Assembly: GCA_002256205.1 (NCBI GenBank)
Contig: NKIW01000004.1
Location: forward strand, 62,001-126,000
Length of the DNA: 64,000 nucleotides
Direction: 5' to 3'
DNA from: Rhizobiales bacterium PAR1
Lineage (GTDB): Bacteria; Pseudomonadota; Alphaproteobacteria; Rhizobiales; Beijerinckiaceae
The notes beneath the pieces are model-generated. The model saw nothing but the letters and a program-made list of their open reading frames with translations. It made no database searches and was not told where the DNA came from. The position numbers were made by a program, and so were the translations under genes. Below are positions 46,689 through 56,046 of this stretch, piece after piece. Each line of letters opens with the position of its first letter. Within the stretch, counting starts at the first letter, position 1.

Positions 46689-47447
46689 GTGGCGAGCGGA
46701 AACGAAATCGATCCGATGCACCAGTTCGAGATCAACAAGATTGTTGATCTGCACTTTCTCGGTCACGATATCTCCTTCACCAATTCCTCGCTGTGGATGG
46801 TGATTGTCGTTGCCGTCGTCAGCCTGATCACGCTGGTTGGCACTTCGAGCCGCTCGATCGTTCCGGGTCGCCTCCAGACGCTGGCGGAAATGGCCTACGA
46901 GTTCGTGGCGAACCTACTCACCGGCGTGACCGGCAAGGAAGGCATGCGCTTCTTCCCGCTGGTATTCTCGCTGTTCATGTTCGTGCTGACGGCGAACTTC
47001 CTCGGCCTGATCCCCGGTGCCTTCACCGTTACCAGCCACATCATCATCACCGCCTGCTTCGCACTTCTCGTGATCGGCACCGTGATTGTGGCCGGCGTTG
47101 CCAACCATGGCTCGCATTTCCTGCATCTGTTCGTGCCGTCGGGCCTTCCGGGCTGGCTGCTGCCGTTCATCGTGCTGATCGAGATCATCTCGTTCCTGTC
47201 GCGCCCGATCAGCCTCGCGCTGCGTCTTTTCGGCAACATGCTTGCCGGCCACGTTGCGCTGAAGCTCTTCGGCGCCTTCACGGTTGGCCTTCTGGGCGCC
47301 GGCGCTGCTTCGGTTCTCGCGCCGCTGCCGCTGATCACCGCTGTTGCGCTCACCGCGCTCGAATTCCTCGTTGCTTTCCTGCAGGCCTATGTTTTCACGA
47401 TCCTGACCTGCGTTTACCTCAACGATGCGCTGCATCCGGGCCACTAA
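46689..47447 (+). CDS. atpB: F0F1 ATP synthase subunit a
   Basis: A 252-residue integral membrane protein with five or six helices that carries protons to the c-ring. The essential arginine lies in [14 protein letters not shown] near residue 179. GTG 46689 is preceded by GAGGAAGAG; the N-terminus is hydrophilic. It is followed by atpE 59 bases downstream. Confidence 0.96.
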   Translation: MASGNEIDPMHQFEINKIVDLHFLGHDISFTNSSLWMVIVVAVVSLITLVGTSSRSIVPGRLQTLAEMAYEFVANLLTGVTGKEGMRFFPLVFSLFMFVLTANFLGLIPGAFTVTSHIIITACFALLVIGTVIVAGVANHGSHFLHLFVPSGLPGWLLPFIVLIEIISFLSRPISLALRLFGNMLAGHVALKLFGAFTVGLLGAGAASVLAPLPLITAVALTALEFLVAFLQAYVFTILTCVYLNDALHPGH

Positions 47448-47506
47448 GCCCAGACACAGCCGGAGCCTTTACCCCCCTTTCGACCGTTCCACCCAAGGAG
47501 ATGACA

Positions 47507-47749
47507 ATGGAACTCGTTGCTGCCGCCACTCTCGCCAAGTACATCGGTGCTGGTCTCGCCTCGATCGGCATGGGCCTCGCCGCCATCGGCGTGGGCGCCA
47601 TTTTCGGTAACTTCCTCTCGGGCGCCCTGCGCAACCCGTCGGCCGCTGACGGCCAGTTCGGTCGCGCGTTCATCGGCGCGGCGCTCGCCGAAGGTCTTGG
47701 CATTTTCGCCTTCGTCGTCGCGCTCATCCTGCTCTTCGTTGTGAAGTAA
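47507..47749 (+). CDS. atpE: F0F1 ATP synthase subunit c
   Basis: An 80-residue hairpin of two membrane helices with the conserved polar loop [10 protein letters not shown] and the proton-carrying Glu62 ([11 protein letters not shown]). It oligomerises into the rotor ring. ATG 47507 has AAGGAG six bases before it. Several RNA hairpins lie directly downstream, before atpF'. Confidence 0.97.
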   Translation: MELVAAATLAKYIGAGLASIGMGLAAIGVGAIFGNFLSGALRNPSAADGQFGRAFIGAALAEGLGIFAFVVALILLFVVK

Positions 47750-47765
47750 GCATCCCCTCGGGGAG

Positions 47766-47855
47766 CGGCGGTCCTTCGGGACCACCGGCGCGTTTTCTGC
47801 GAATGGCGGCTTCGCCATTCGCCCGTGTTGACAAATGGCGAGTTTCGCCATGTGT
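47766..47855 (+). promoter_or_regulatory. Three tandem RNA hairpins between atpE and atpF'
   Basis: Hairpin 1 (47766-47787): GGTCC stem closed by a UUCG tetraloop and extended by CGG/CCG. Hairpin 2 (47799-47822): perfect 10-bp stem GCGAATGGCG / CGCCATTCGC, loop GCTT. Hairpin 3 (47831-47855): ATGGCGA / TCGCCAT, loop GTT, extended by ACA/TGT. No T-tract follows, so they are more likely stability or attenuation elements than terminators. Confidence 0.7.
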
Positions 47856-47935
47856 CCCAGATTCCGGATGGCGTCGCCGTCATCCCCTGAGCCTGTATTC
47901 TGCAGGCTTTCCGTTCCAATGCTCGGGAGCGTTCG

Positions 47936-48490
47936 ATGCGCCTTATCGCTACGCCTTTCATCGTGGCTACGACCGCCACCTCGGCTTTCGCTGCCGAAGG
48001 TGGGTTTCCGCCCTTTGATTCGCACACTTTTGCCGGTCAGATCTTCTGGCTCGTGATCACGTTCGGCCTGCTTTATGTTCTCATGAGCAAGGTCGCACTG
48101 CCGCGCATCGGCTCGATCCTCGAGGAGCGTCAGGGCACGATCGATACCGCGCTTGCTGCGGCGTCGAAGGCCCAGACGGCTGCGGAAGCCGAAGCTGCTG
48201 CATTGGAACAGGCCCTTGTGAAGGCCAAGACCAACGCTCAGGCGATTGCTTCGGAAGCCAGTGCCAAGAGCGCCAAGGAAATCGACGCCAAGCGCCATGC
48301 AGTCGAGAGCGATCTCTCGGCCAAGATGGTGGCAGCCGAAGCCAGCATCACCGCAACCAAGGCGAAAGCCATGGCGAATGTCACCGACATCGCCAAGGAA
48401 GCCGCTTCGGCCATGATCGAGCGCCTCACCGGCAAGGCTCCTACCGCTGCGGCGGTGGGCAAGGCCTTCTCGGCGGCCAGCGGCGAATAA
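47936..48490 (+). CDS. F0F1 ATP synthase subunit b' (second peripheral stalk subunit)
   Basis: A 184-residue subunit: a possible short signal-like N-terminus (ATPFIVATTATSAFA), one membrane helix (about 34-52, QIFWLVITFGLLYVLMSK) and a long alanine-rich coiled coil (about 60-175). It forms the peripheral stalk with AtpF; photosynthetic and alphaproteobacterial operons carry both b' and b. It follows atpE with a 186-base gap filled with hairpins and precedes atpF by 13 bases. Confidence 0.93.
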   Translation: MRLIATPFIVATTATSAFAAEGGFPPFDSHTFAGQIFWLVITFGLLYVLMSKVALPRIGSILEERQGTIDTALAAASKAQTAAEAEAAALEQALVKAKTNAQAIASEASAKSAKEIDAKRHAVESDLSAKMVAAEASITATKAKAMANVTDIAKEAASAMIERLTGKAPTAAAVGKAFSAASGE

Positions 48491-48503
48491 GGAAGGATCA
48501 CCA

Positions 48504-48974
48504 ATGTTCGGACCTGAATTCTGGGTTGGCGCCGCCTTCTTCATCTTCCTCGGCATCCTTGCCTGGCAGGGCGTTCCGAAGAAGATTCTCGCCAGCATCG
48601 ACGCGCGCGGCGAAAAGATTGCCGCACAGCTTGGCGAAGCCGAGCGTCTGCGCAATGAGGCTGCGGCTCTCCTGAAGACCTACGAAGCTAAGCGCGCGCA
48701 GGCTGAGAAGGACGCAGCGGAGATCGTTGCTGCCGCCAAGGCCGAGGCGATCCGCCTCGAAGCTGAAGCCAAGACCAAGCTGGAAGATTTCGTCAAGCGT
48801 CGCACGGCGCAGGCGGAAATGAAGATCCAGCAGGCTGAGGCGCAGGCCACTGCGGAAGTGCGCAGTGCTGCCGTTGACCTCGCGACCAAGGCTGCAGCTT
48901 CCATTCTGGCGGCGGGCAAGGCGGATGACGCATTCTCTGCTGGCCTTGCGGAAGTGAAGGCCAAGCTCAACTAA
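48504..48974 (+). CDS. atpF: F0F1 ATP synthase subunit b
   Basis: A 156-residue stalk subunit with one N-terminal membrane helix (about 5-22, WVGAAFFIFLGILAWQGVP) and a charged coiled coil of about 130 residues. It pairs with b' to hold F1 against the rotor. Last gene of the F0 operon; the F1 genes are elsewhere, as is usual in alphaproteobacteria. A strong terminator follows. Confidence 0.96.
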   Translation: MFGPEFWVGAAFFIFLGILAWQGVPKKILASIDARGEKIAAQLGEAERLRNEAAALLKTYEAKRAQAEKDAAEIVAAAKAEAIRLEAEAKTKLEDFVKRRTAQAEMKIQQAEAQATAEVRSAAVDLATKAAASILAAGKADDAFSAGLAEVKAKLN

Positions 48975-48998
48975 GCTTCTCCATCCAAGCACTATTCA

Positions 48999-49025
48999 AA
49001 GGCCGCTTTCGAGCGGCCTTTTTTG
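48999..49025 (+). terminator. Rho-independent terminator of the F0 operon
   Basis: Stem AAGGCCGCT / AGCGGCCTT (48999-49007 and 49012-49020), 4-base loop TTCG, followed by TTTTGTTTTG. Classical form. Confidence 0.95.
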
Positions 49026-49084
49026 TTTTGGGAAGGTTTTAGCGTCAGGTTCAAGGCATCGCGATCCCGGAGGAGTGCTGTCCG

Positions 49085-49876
49085 ATGTTCAGGCGCCTGC
49101 CAACCCTGTTTGTTGCCCTGCTGTCGATTGCATTTCCCGCCCGCGCGGGAGATTGGGTGGCCGTTCCCGCCCGCAACGGTGTCTCGCTGAAATCCTACCT
49201 GATGAAGCCTTCAGGCCTCGGCCCTTTTCCGGCGATTGTCGCACTGCATGGCTGTGGCGGTCTGGGCTCGGGCGGTGATCTCAACACGCGTCATCAGGAC
49301 TGGGGAAACCGTCTTGTCGCAGCCGGTTTTGCCGTGATTTTCCCCGAGAGCTTCGCCTCGCGCGGGCTCGGTGGCCAGTGCAATGTACGCGAGCGCTCAC
49401 TGCGGTCAAAGGATCGCGCCGAGGATGCCTTCGCTACGGCAGAGTGGCTGGCCATTCAGCCCGATATCATGCGCAGCAAGATTGGCCTTCTCGGCTGGTC
49501 CAACGGCGGCACCGCGACCCTGAGTGCTAGCCGTGATATCCGCGCACCGAAAGGCGTCGAGTTTCGCCATGCCATCGCGTTTTATCCCGGTTGCAAGGTC
49601 ATGGCGGAAGAGGGTTTTCGCCCGCGCATTCCCGTGACGATCTTTCATGGCCTCGCCGATGACTGGACGCCTGCCGAGCCTTGCCAGAAGCTCAATGGGG
49701 TCACCTTTGTCGGATATCCCGGCGCTTACCACGATTTTGACTTCCCGGACCTGCCGATCCGCACGCGCAAGGCGGCCTATTCGGTTCGCGAGGACGGGAT
49801 CGTCACGGTTGGAACGGACCCCGCAGCGCGCGTCAATGCGATGAGCCGTGCGTTCGCGATCTTCAAAGGCATGTAA
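49085..49876 (+). CDS. Exported dienelactone hydrolase family protein
   Basis: A 263-residue alpha/beta hydrolase with a signal peptide (1-21, ending FPARA). The nucleophile is Ser139 in GWSNGG, the acid is Asp192 or Asp193 (GLADDWTP) and the base His216 (GAYHDFD); the oxyanion side has ALHGCGG. The family nucleophile is often cysteine, so this is a serine-type member. Substrate unknown, location periplasmic. It converges with gcvH. Confidence 0.9.
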   Translation: MFRRLPTLFVALLSIAFPARAGDWVAVPARNGVSLKSYLMKPSGLGPFPAIVALHGCGGLGSGGDLNTRHQDWGNRLVAAGFAVIFPESFASRGLGGQCNVRERSLRSKDRAEDAFATAEWLAIQPDIMRSKIGLLGWSNGGTATLSASRDIRAPKGVEFRHAIAFYPGCKVMAEEGFRPRIPVTIFHGLADDWTPAEPCQKLNGVTFVGYPGAYHDFDFPDLPIRTRKAAYSVREDGIVTVGTDPAARVNAMSRAFAIFKGM

Positions 49877-49897
49877 AGAAAAAGGGCAGCGCCCCTT
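49876..49897 (-). terminator. Probable terminator of gcvTH
   Basis: Read on the minus strand, AAGGGGC-GCT-GCCCTT is followed by TTTCTTT. The stem has one bulge. It lies between gcvH and the end of the converging hydrolase gene. Confidence 0.5.
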
Positions 49898-49933
49898 CTG
49901 GAACGCGGCCCTGACGTTGGCTGCTGACGGCGA

Positions 49934-50302
49934 TTAGTCGCCGATCAGCGCCTTGTAGGCGGCTTCATCCATGAGGCCGGCGAGTTCACCCTTGTCGGCG
50001 AGCTTGATCTTCATGAACCAGCCCTTGCCTTCCGGGTCTTCGTTGATCAGCGCGGGGCTATCCGGCAGTCCAGTATTGATCGCGACGATCTCGCCGCTCA
50101 CCGGAGCATAAACGTCAGAGGCGGCTTTCACGCTCTCGACGACAGCCGCTTCGGCGCCCTGCTTGAACTTCTGGCCGACGCCCGGCAACTCGACGAACAC
50201 CACGTCGCCGAGCTGCGCCTGCGCGTAGTCCGTAATGCCTACGGTGGCGGTATCGCCTTCAAGGCGGAGGTATTCGTGATCCTTGGTATAATAGGTCGTC
50301 AT
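49934..50302 (-). CDS. gcvH: Glycine cleavage system H protein
   Basis: A 122-residue carrier with lipoyl attachment at Lys59 (VESVKAASD). It shuttles the aminomethyl group from GcvP to GcvT. It follows gcvT by 24 bases on the minus strand, in the transcript controlled by the glycine riboswitch; GcvP is not next to it. Confidence 0.98.
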   Translation of the reverse strand: MTTYYTKDHEYLRLEGDTATVGITDYAQAQLGDVVFVELPGVGQKFKQGAEAAVVESVKAASDVYAPVSGEIVAINTGLPDSPALINEDPEGKGWFMKIKLADKGELAGLMDEAAYKALIGD

Positions 50303-50326
50303 GATGGTCTCCCTTGAAGGCAGGTG

Positions 50327-51463
50327 TTAGCGGAAATAACGATGCGGTATGAAGGGCATGGCGACAATCTTTGCCGGCAGCTCCTTGCCGCGGACAACCA
50401 GTGTCACCGGCGTGTCGACCTTGGCGAAGGCCGTCTCGACATAGCCCATGGCCACCGGGCCATTCTGACTCGGCCCGAAGCCGCCGGAGGTGATGATGCC
50501 GATTTTCCAGCCATCCACGAAAACCTCGGTGCCCTCGCGTGCGGGCTGACGCCCTTCCGGCAGGATGCCGACGCGCAGACGAGACGGGCCGTCCTTCAGC
50601 TCGCGCTGGATGCGGGCGGCACCGGGAAAGCCCCCCTCCTCGCGGCGGCGCTTCTGGATCGACCAATTGAGGTCCGCCTCAATCGGTGAGGTCGTGGTGT
50701 CGATGTCGTGGCCATAGAGGCAAAGACCGGCTTCAAGGCGGAGCGAATCACGCGCGCCGAGGCCGATTGGCTTCACCCGTGCATCGCCGAGCAGGCGGGT
50801 GCAGAAGGCTTCAACCGCCTTGGCGGGGATCGAAATCTCGACGCCATCTTCGCCGGTATAGCCCGAGCGCGAGATGTGGAGATGCACGCCATCGACCTCG
50901 GCGTAGTGATAGGTCATGAACGGCACAGTGCGGATGGCCGGGACGATGCCGGCCAGAACCTCGACCGCTTTCGGCCCCTGCAACGCGATCAGCGCGAGAT
51001 CCGCCTCGATGCGAAGGCTCACGCCCGCCGGTAAGCGGGTCGCGATATGGGCGTAATCGGCATCCTTGCACCCGGCATTGACGACGAGATAGGCCCAGCC
51101 CTCGTGGCCTTCATAAGCTGAGCGGGTGATCATCAGATCGTCAAGAATACCGCCATCCTCAGCGAGAAGCTGCGAATAACGCTGCTGGCCGGGCTTGAGA
51201 TTGAGGATATCCGCCGGCACGAGCGTTTCGAGCGCCCGGGCGGTTTTCTCCCAGGTGTCGGAATGCACAAAGCACTGGCCCATGTGCGAAACATCGAACA
51301 GACCGGCGTTTTCGCGTGTCCAGAGATGTTCAGTCAGAATGCCGTCCTTGTACTGAACCGGCATCGAATAGCCCGCGAAGGGGACCATCCGCGCGCCTTG
51401 CGCGATATGCCAATCGTTCAGTGGGGTATACTTCAGATCATCGCTCGAGGGAGATGAAGCCAT
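50327..51463 (-). CDS. gcvT: Aminomethyltransferase, glycine cleavage T protein
   Basis: A 378-residue enzyme that transfers the methylene group from lipoylated GcvH to tetrahydrofolate, releasing ammonia. Family segments: MVPFAGYSMPVQY, FDVSHMGQ, RSGYTGEDGVEI and ARDSLRLEAGLCLYGHDID. The start at 51463 is chosen because upstream codons overlap the riboswitch. Expression should rise with glycine. Confidence 0.97.
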   Translation of the reverse strand: MASSPSSDDLKYTPLNDWHIAQGARMVPFAGYSMPVQYKDGILTEHLWTRENAGLFDVSHMGQCFVHSDTWEKTARALETLVPADILNLKPGQQRYSQLLAEDGGILDDLMITRSAYEGHEGWAYLVVNAGCKDADYAHIATRLPAGVSLRIEADLALIALQGPKAVEVLAGIVPAIRTVPFMTYHYAEVDGVHLHISRSGYTGEDGVEISIPAKAVEAFCTRLLGDARVKPIGLGARDSLRLEAGLCLYGHDIDTTTSPIEADLNWSIQKRRREEGGFPGAARIQRELKDGPSRLRVGILPEGRQPAREGTEVFVDGWKIGIITSGGFGPSQNGPVAMGYVETAFAKVDTPVTLVVRGKELPAKIVAMPFIPHRYFR

Positions 51464-51527
51464 CAATCTTACGGCTCGCGCCGCCTCCGTGACACAGGGT
51501 TGAGCCCGCCCCGACATGGTGCGCGCT

Positions 51528-51716
51528 GCCCCCTCTGTCACGGTACCTGAGAGATTTCACGGGGATGCCCGCTTACTCCGTCGGTGGATGCTCGCTTGCG
51601 GCAGCATCGCTTTCCAGAGCGGCTTTTCTCGCGCGGTCCGTGGTGCCTGAGCGTTTCCGGGGCGGTTGCGCCTTCGGCGGCGGCGACCACCGGTCACCGC
51701 TCTCTCCCGCGCGGGA
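51528..51716 (-). promoter_or_regulatory. Tandem glycine riboswitch upstream of gcvT
   Basis: On the minus strand two aptamers follow each other. The first (about 51716-51631) shows GGGAGAGAGC, CGCCGAAGGCGCAACCGCC and GGAAACGCTCAGGCACC; the second (about 51627-51528) shows CCGACGGAGTAAGC and ATCTCTCAGGTACCGTGACAGAGGG. The gcvT leader is the standard location. Exact edges are approximate. Confidence 0.93.
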
Positions 51717-51775
51717 GATGGCCTATGCGGCCATCGGTAACGGTTTTGACCCGAGTGTCAACGACACCTTGCGTG

Positions 51776-52408
51776 TCAACGACGCCTTTTCTTCTTGCCC
51801 GGCGCGGCGCGTCCGCCCTGCGGGTCGAGCCCGACGACAATCGAATAGGCCTCGCCCGGATCCTCGGCGGTAATCGGCACATTGATCGCGTCATCAATCA
51901 CGACGAAGGTTGCCTGCGTATCGTCTGCCGGAACGGTTACGCTGGTCGGCATCAGGCGCGTATAGACCGTATTGCCGTTGGCGCGGACGGCAATGCGCAC
52001 CGGAACCGTGAAGGTGCCGGACTTGCCGGCGTCGCCCAGCAGCAGACGCCCGCGAATGCCGACCTTGATGTTCATGGTATTGCCGCTGGCCCGGCACTCA
52101 CGTGCAAGATCATAGATCGCAGCCTGATGCGAAATCCCCCGCGCCTGCGACGCATCGCCGACACGATAGGCCGCCGTACCATCAAGGATCGAGGTTTCCG
52201 GGCAGCCATACTCACGCTGCGCCTCGGCTTTCTGCTCGGGCAGCTTGGAGCCGGAGAACAGCAGGCGTTCGGTCAAGTTCTTCTCCGTGGGGCTTGCCTC
52301 ATCACTCTTGCTGGCGCAGCCCGCCAGCGCGAGAGCCGGAAGCAGCAGACAGAGAGCGAGGCGCGCAGCGCCAAACGAGGGTCGGAAGAAGGAAGAACTG
52401 ATACTCAC
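51776..52408 (-). CDS. Lipoprotein of unknown function
   Basis: A 210-residue lipoprotein: GTG start at 52408 with AAGGGG upstream, hydrophobic signal and lipobox LAGC with lipidated Cys31. The mature part includes two further cysteines (YGCPETS, ECRASG) and beta-rich segments (MNIKVGIRGRLLLGDAG, FTVPVRIAVRANGNTVY), ending in a basic KKKRRR tail. Function unknown. It is followed upstream by IalB on the same strand, 13 bases apart, suggesting one transcript. Confidence 0.82.
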   Translation of the reverse strand: MSISSSFFRPSFGAARLALCLLLPALALAGCASKSDEASPTEKNLTERLLFSGSKLPEQKAEAQREYGCPETSILDGTAAYRVGDASQARGISHQAAIYDLARECRASGNTMNIKVGIRGRLLLGDAGKSGTFTVPVRIAVRANGNTVYTRLMPTSVTVPADDTQATFVVIDDAINVPITAEDPGEAYSIVVGLDPQGGRAAPGKKKRRR

Positions 52409-52421
52409 GAACGCGATCCCC

Positions 52422-52979
52422 TTATTGCAACAATGCGAAACCCTGCTCGAACCCACCGAGCGTCACCGGCAAACCACGCCCCTCTTCAGGGGTCAGGAAC
52501 ACGGCGAAGAGCGCAACCTTGCCCTTACGGAAGGCTTCGATCAAGGTATTATCCATATCGACCTCGGCGACACAGCCCGACTCAAGGCAGCGGACAAAGC
52601 CGGTTGAGCCAATTTCCTTGTCGTCGATCTTGAGACCAAGGCCGCGTGGCAGGAGAATGCCTAGCGGCGCAATGACACGCAGCACCGGACGGCGCACGAC
52701 GGCGGCGCCAGGATCTTTCTTGCGCAGCTCGGCGGTTGCTGCCGTATCTTCGACCTTGAGAACCACCACAGCGAGATTGAGGTCGGACTGATCGAGTACA
52801 TTCTGGATCAGGATACATTGCTCGGCGCCATTCGCGGAGGGTTTGTCGCAGCGATGCTGCCAATCCCCGAACTTGGCCTTCATGGTGCCTTGCGCGGAGG
52901 CGGCACCTTGCGCCAGCATGATGAGCGCGCCCGCGAAGGCGGCGCGAATCAACGACCGGAACTGCGTCGAATTGCTCAC
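52422..52979 (-). CDS. Invasion-associated locus B (IalB) family protein
   Basis: A 185-residue exported protein: signal peptide about 1-29 (ending ASA), then the IalB domain (GDWQHRCD, EQCILIQNV, RVIAPLGILLPRGLGLKID, FVRCLESGCVAEVDMD) with four cysteines that probably pair. IalB-like proteins are common in Hyphomicrobiales, pathogens or not; their molecular job is unclear. GTG start at 52979. Confidence 0.92.
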   Translation of the reverse strand: MSNSTQFRSLIRAAFAGALIMLAQGAASAQGTMKAKFGDWQHRCDKPSANGAEQCILIQNVLDQSDLNLAVVVLKVEDTAATAELRKKDPGAAVVRRPVLRVIAPLGILLPRGLGLKIDDKEIGSTGFVRCLESGCVAEVDMDNTLIEAFRKGKVALFAVFLTPEEGRGLPVTLGGFEQGFALLQ

Positions 52980-53329
52980 GGCGAATGCGCTCCCAGACTC
53001 TTTCTCTTGGCTCGGCTTTGGCCTAACAGAGAAGAAAGGGCTGTCAAGGAAGCTGGCAACTTTCGACGGTCACTTCCCTACGGAAAGAGAACGGCATCTG
53101 CGCATTCTCCCGTTGTCTTTGCTTTGCGCGAGGGCAATACTGGCGTATGGGAAGCTCGTAAGTGCGACGTGCAGAGGCTTGCAACGGGCGCGTGAGTATG
53201 AAAGTGAAAGCGTCCGCATGCCTACCAACGCATGTGCACATTTTCCGGGTTCTCTGGCCGCCCCGGTGCAGGCTGTGAACCTGATCGAGCGGTAGGGGCT
53301 CACCGGGTCTTTAGGGAGTGGCATTCGCC
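52980..53329. other. 350-base intergenic region before coxB
   Basis: No gene is seen between the divergent IalB and coxB starts. The region must hold two promoters; I could not find a convincing -35/-10 pair, repeat or terminator. Confidence 0.6.
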
Positions 53330-54244
53330 ATGGCTTTGACTTTGATCAATTCCGCCAAGCAGCGCGCTGGAGCGCTGTTGCGCACTGTTTCCGCGGTTGG
53401 CGTGGCAGGTATTTTCGCGCCAGTTGCGGCGAATGCTTCGAACGGGCATTCCGTTCCGTGGCAGATGGATCTCCAGACGGCGGTGACGCCGGTGGCTGAG
53501 TTCATTCACAGCTTTCACAGCTGGCTGGTCGTGACCATCACGGTCATCACGCTGTTCGTGCTCGCGCTGCTCATCCTCGTGGCGGTCAAGTTCAACGCGA
53601 AAAAGAACCCGGTTCCCTCGCAAACGACGCATCACGTCGGCCTTGAAATCGCCTGGACGCTGATCCCGGTGTTGATCCTCGTTGTGATCGCGATCCCGTC
53701 GTTCCGTCTGCTCAAGGAGCAGATCGCGGCCCCGAAGGCGGACCTGACGATCAAGGCGACCGGCCTCGCCTGGTACTGGAAGTTCGAATACCCGAAGGAT
53801 GCTGGCGGCGGTTTCGAATTCGAGACCCGCATGCTCTCTGACGAGGATCGCGCCAAGGCGATCGCTTCGGGCAAGGCCACCAAGGAGCAGATGCCGCGCC
53901 TTCTGGCGGTCGACAATGAAGTCGTCGTGCCGGTCAACAAGGTTGTCGTGATGCAGGTGACCGGCGGTGACGTGATCCACGCCTTTTCGGTGCAGCCGTT
54001 CGGCGTGAAGATCGACGCGGTTCCGGGGCGCCTGAACCAGACCTGGTTCAAGGCCACCAAGGAAGGCATCTATTACGGCCAGTGCCAGGAACTTTGCGGC
54101 AAGGACCATGCCTTCATGCCGCTCGCCATCCGTGTTGTCTCGGAAGAGAAGTACAACGCTTGGCTGGCCGACGCGAAGAAGAAGTTCGCTGCGATCGGCG
54201 ATGCGCCGGTCCAGACCGCCGAAACCACGATTTCCGCGCGCTAA
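53330..54244 (+). CDS. ctaC: Cytochrome c oxidase subunit II
   Basis: A 304-residue CuA-containing subunit: signal peptide, two membrane helices (about 62-90 and 102-122), and a periplasmic domain with the CuA ligands in VIHAFSVQ and GQCQELCGKDHAFM. It receives electrons from cytochrome c. The ATG at 53330 is preferred; a GTG at 53318 is possible, with AGGGAG overlapping it. First gene of the cox operon. Confidence 0.96.
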   Translation: MALTLINSAKQRAGALLRTVSAVGVAGIFAPVAANASNGHSVPWQMDLQTAVTPVAEFIHSFHSWLVVTITVITLFVLALLILVAVKFNAKKNPVPSQTTHHVGLEIAWTLIPVLILVVIAIPSFRLLKEQIAAPKADLTIKATGLAWYWKFEYPKDAGGGFEFETRMLSDEDRAKAIASGKATKEQMPRLLAVDNEVVVPVNKVVVMQVTGGDVIHAFSVQPFGVKIDAVPGRLNQTWFKATKEGIYYGQCQELCGKDHAFMPLAIRVVSEEKYNAWLADAKKKFAAIGDAPVQTAETTISAR

Positions 54245-54284
54245 GCCGCAGAATTGAACGAAGCTCGACAGGAGTTACACGAAA

Positions 54285-55898
54285 ATGGCTGAAGCCCACG
54301 CTGCGGATGACCATTCGCACGACCTTCCCAAGGGATGGCGTCGCTACGTCTATTCGACCAACCACAAGGATATCGGAACGCTTTACCTGATCTTCGCGAT
54401 CATCGCGGGTCTCGTCGGCGGTTTCCTCTCGGTCATGATGCGCCTCGAGCTTCAGGAACCGGGTCTCCAGTTCTTCTCGAATCCGCATACCTTCAACGTG
54501 TTCGTGACCGGTCACGGTCTCATCATGATCTTCTTCATGGTCATGCCGGCGCTGATCGGCGGTTTTGCCAACTGGTTCGTCCCGATCATGATCGGCGCGC
54601 CGGATATGGCCTTCCCGCGCATGAACAACATCTCGTTCTGGCTGCTTCCGGCCGCGCTCGGCCTGCTGCTGATCTCGATGTTCGTTGAAGGCGCCCCTGG
54701 CGCCAACGGTGTCGGCGGCGGCTGGACGATCTATCCGCCGCTCTCGACCTCGGGCCAGCCCGGCCCGGCGATGGATTTCGCGATCCTCTCGCTGCATATC
54801 GCGGGTGCCTCGTCGATCCTCGGTGCGATCAATTTCATCACCACGATCTTCAACATGCGCGCACCGGGCATGACGCTGCACAAGATGCCGCTGTTCGCCT
54901 GGTCGGTGCTGGTAACGGCCTTCCTGCTGGTGCTCTCGCTTCCGGTTCTCGCCGGCGGCATCACGATGCTGCTGACGGACCGCAACTTCGGCACGACCTT
55001 CTTCGCGCCGGAAGGTGGCGGTGACCCGATCCTGTTCCAGCATCTGTTCTGGTTCTTCGGCCATCCGGAAGTCTACATCCTGATCCTGCCGGCCTTCGGC
55101 ATCATCAGCCATATCGTTGCGACCTTCTCGCGTAAGCCGGTGTTCGGCTATCTCGGGATGGCCTATGCAATGGTCGCCATCGGCTTCGTCGGCTTCGTCG
55201 TGTGGGCACACCACATGTACACCACCGGCATTTCGCTTGCCGCACAGCAGTACTTCGTTGCCGCGACGATGGTCATTGCTGTTCCGACAGGTGTGAAGAT
55301 CTTCTCCTGGATCGCGACGATGTGGGGTGGTTCGATCACCTTCCGCACGCCGATGATCTGGGCGATCGGCTTCATCTTCCTGTTCACCGTCGGTGGCGTG
55401 ACCGGCGTGGTGCTGGCGAACGCCGGTGTCGACCGCGTGTTGCATGACACCTATTACGTTGTGGCGCACTTCCACTACGTGCTCTCGCTTGGTGCCGTGT
55501 TCGCGATCTTTGCGGGTTGGTACTACTGGTTCCCGAAGATGTTCGGCTATGTGATCCCGGACTGGATCGGCAACCTGCATTTCGCCATCGCCTTCATCGG
55601 GGCGAACGTGCTGTTCTTCCCGCAGCACTTCCTGGGTCTTGCCGGCATGCCGCGCCGCTACGTCGATTACCCGGATGCCTATGCGCCGTGGAACTACATC
55701 TCGTCGCTCGGCTCCTACATCTTCGCGTTTGGCCTGCTCGTGTTCTTCTACGGTATCTTCTACGCCTTCGCGAAGAAGGTTCCGGCGGGCAACAACCCGT
55801 GGGGTGAAGGCGCCAATACGCTCGAATGGACGCTGACGTCGCCGCCGCCGTTCCATCAGTTTGAGACGCTGCCGCGCATCACTGGCTCGTCGCACTAA
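54285..55898 (+). CDS. ctaD: Cytochrome c oxidase subunit I
   Basis: A 537-residue protein with 12 membrane helices that holds heme a, heme a3 and CuB. Key segments: [12 protein letters not shown] (heme a ligand), [17 protein letters not shown] (CuB His with the Tyr crosslink), [10 protein letters not shown] (CuB His pair) and [12 protein letters not shown] (heme ligands). The PEVY segment indicates an aa3-type A1 oxidase. Confidence 0.99.
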   Translation: MAEAHAADDHSHDLPKGWRRYVYSTNHKDIGTLYLIFAIIAGLVGGFLSVMMRLELQEPGLQFFSNPHTFNVFVTGHGLIMIFFMVMPALIGGFANWFVPIMIGAPDMAFPRMNNISFWLLPAALGLLLISMFVEGAPGANGVGGGWTIYPPLSTSGQPGPAMDFAILSLHIAGASSILGAINFITTIFNMRAPGMTLHKMPLFAWSVLVTAFLLVLSLPVLAGGITMLLTDRNFGTTFFAPEGGGDPILFQHLFWFFGHPEVYILILPAFGIISHIVATFSRKPVFGYLGMAYAMVAIGFVGFVVWAHHMYTTGISLAAQQYFVAATMVIAVPTGVKIFSWIATMWGGSITFRTPMIWAIGFIFLFTVGGVTGVVLANAGVDRVLHDTYYVVAHFHYVLSLGAVFAIFAGWYYWFPKMFGYVIPDWIGNLHFAIAFIGANVLFFPQHFLGLAGMPRRYVDYPDAYAPWNYISSLGSYIFAFGLLVFFYGIFYAFAKKVPAGNNPWGEGANTLEWTLTSPPPFHQFETLPRITGSSH

Positions 55899-56046
55899 AT
55901 CGAGAAATCCGGGGGCCCTCCCAAGGGCCTCCGGGTCTCTTCCGGCAAGCAGCGGCAGGATCGCTTCTTTCCCGTAGAGACCCATCCGGCAAAGCCGGAA
56001 CCGGTTCTTTCAAGAGCCCTTCGGGGACAAGTGACAGGGTATACCG

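Noticed and set aside
46793-47749. 318-codon frame that seems to fuse another protein to subunit c
   Set aside because: The first two thirds are the wrong frame of atpB; only the last 80 codons are the real atpE, with its own Shine-Dalgarno sequence.
52980-53329. Small ORFs in the gap before coxB
   Set aside because: They lack Shine-Dalgarno sequences and domain features and overlap one another on both strands.
54114-55985. 623-codon open frame on the minus strand
   Set aside because: Antisense of coxA and the end of coxB; charged, low-complexity shadow of membrane-helix codons.
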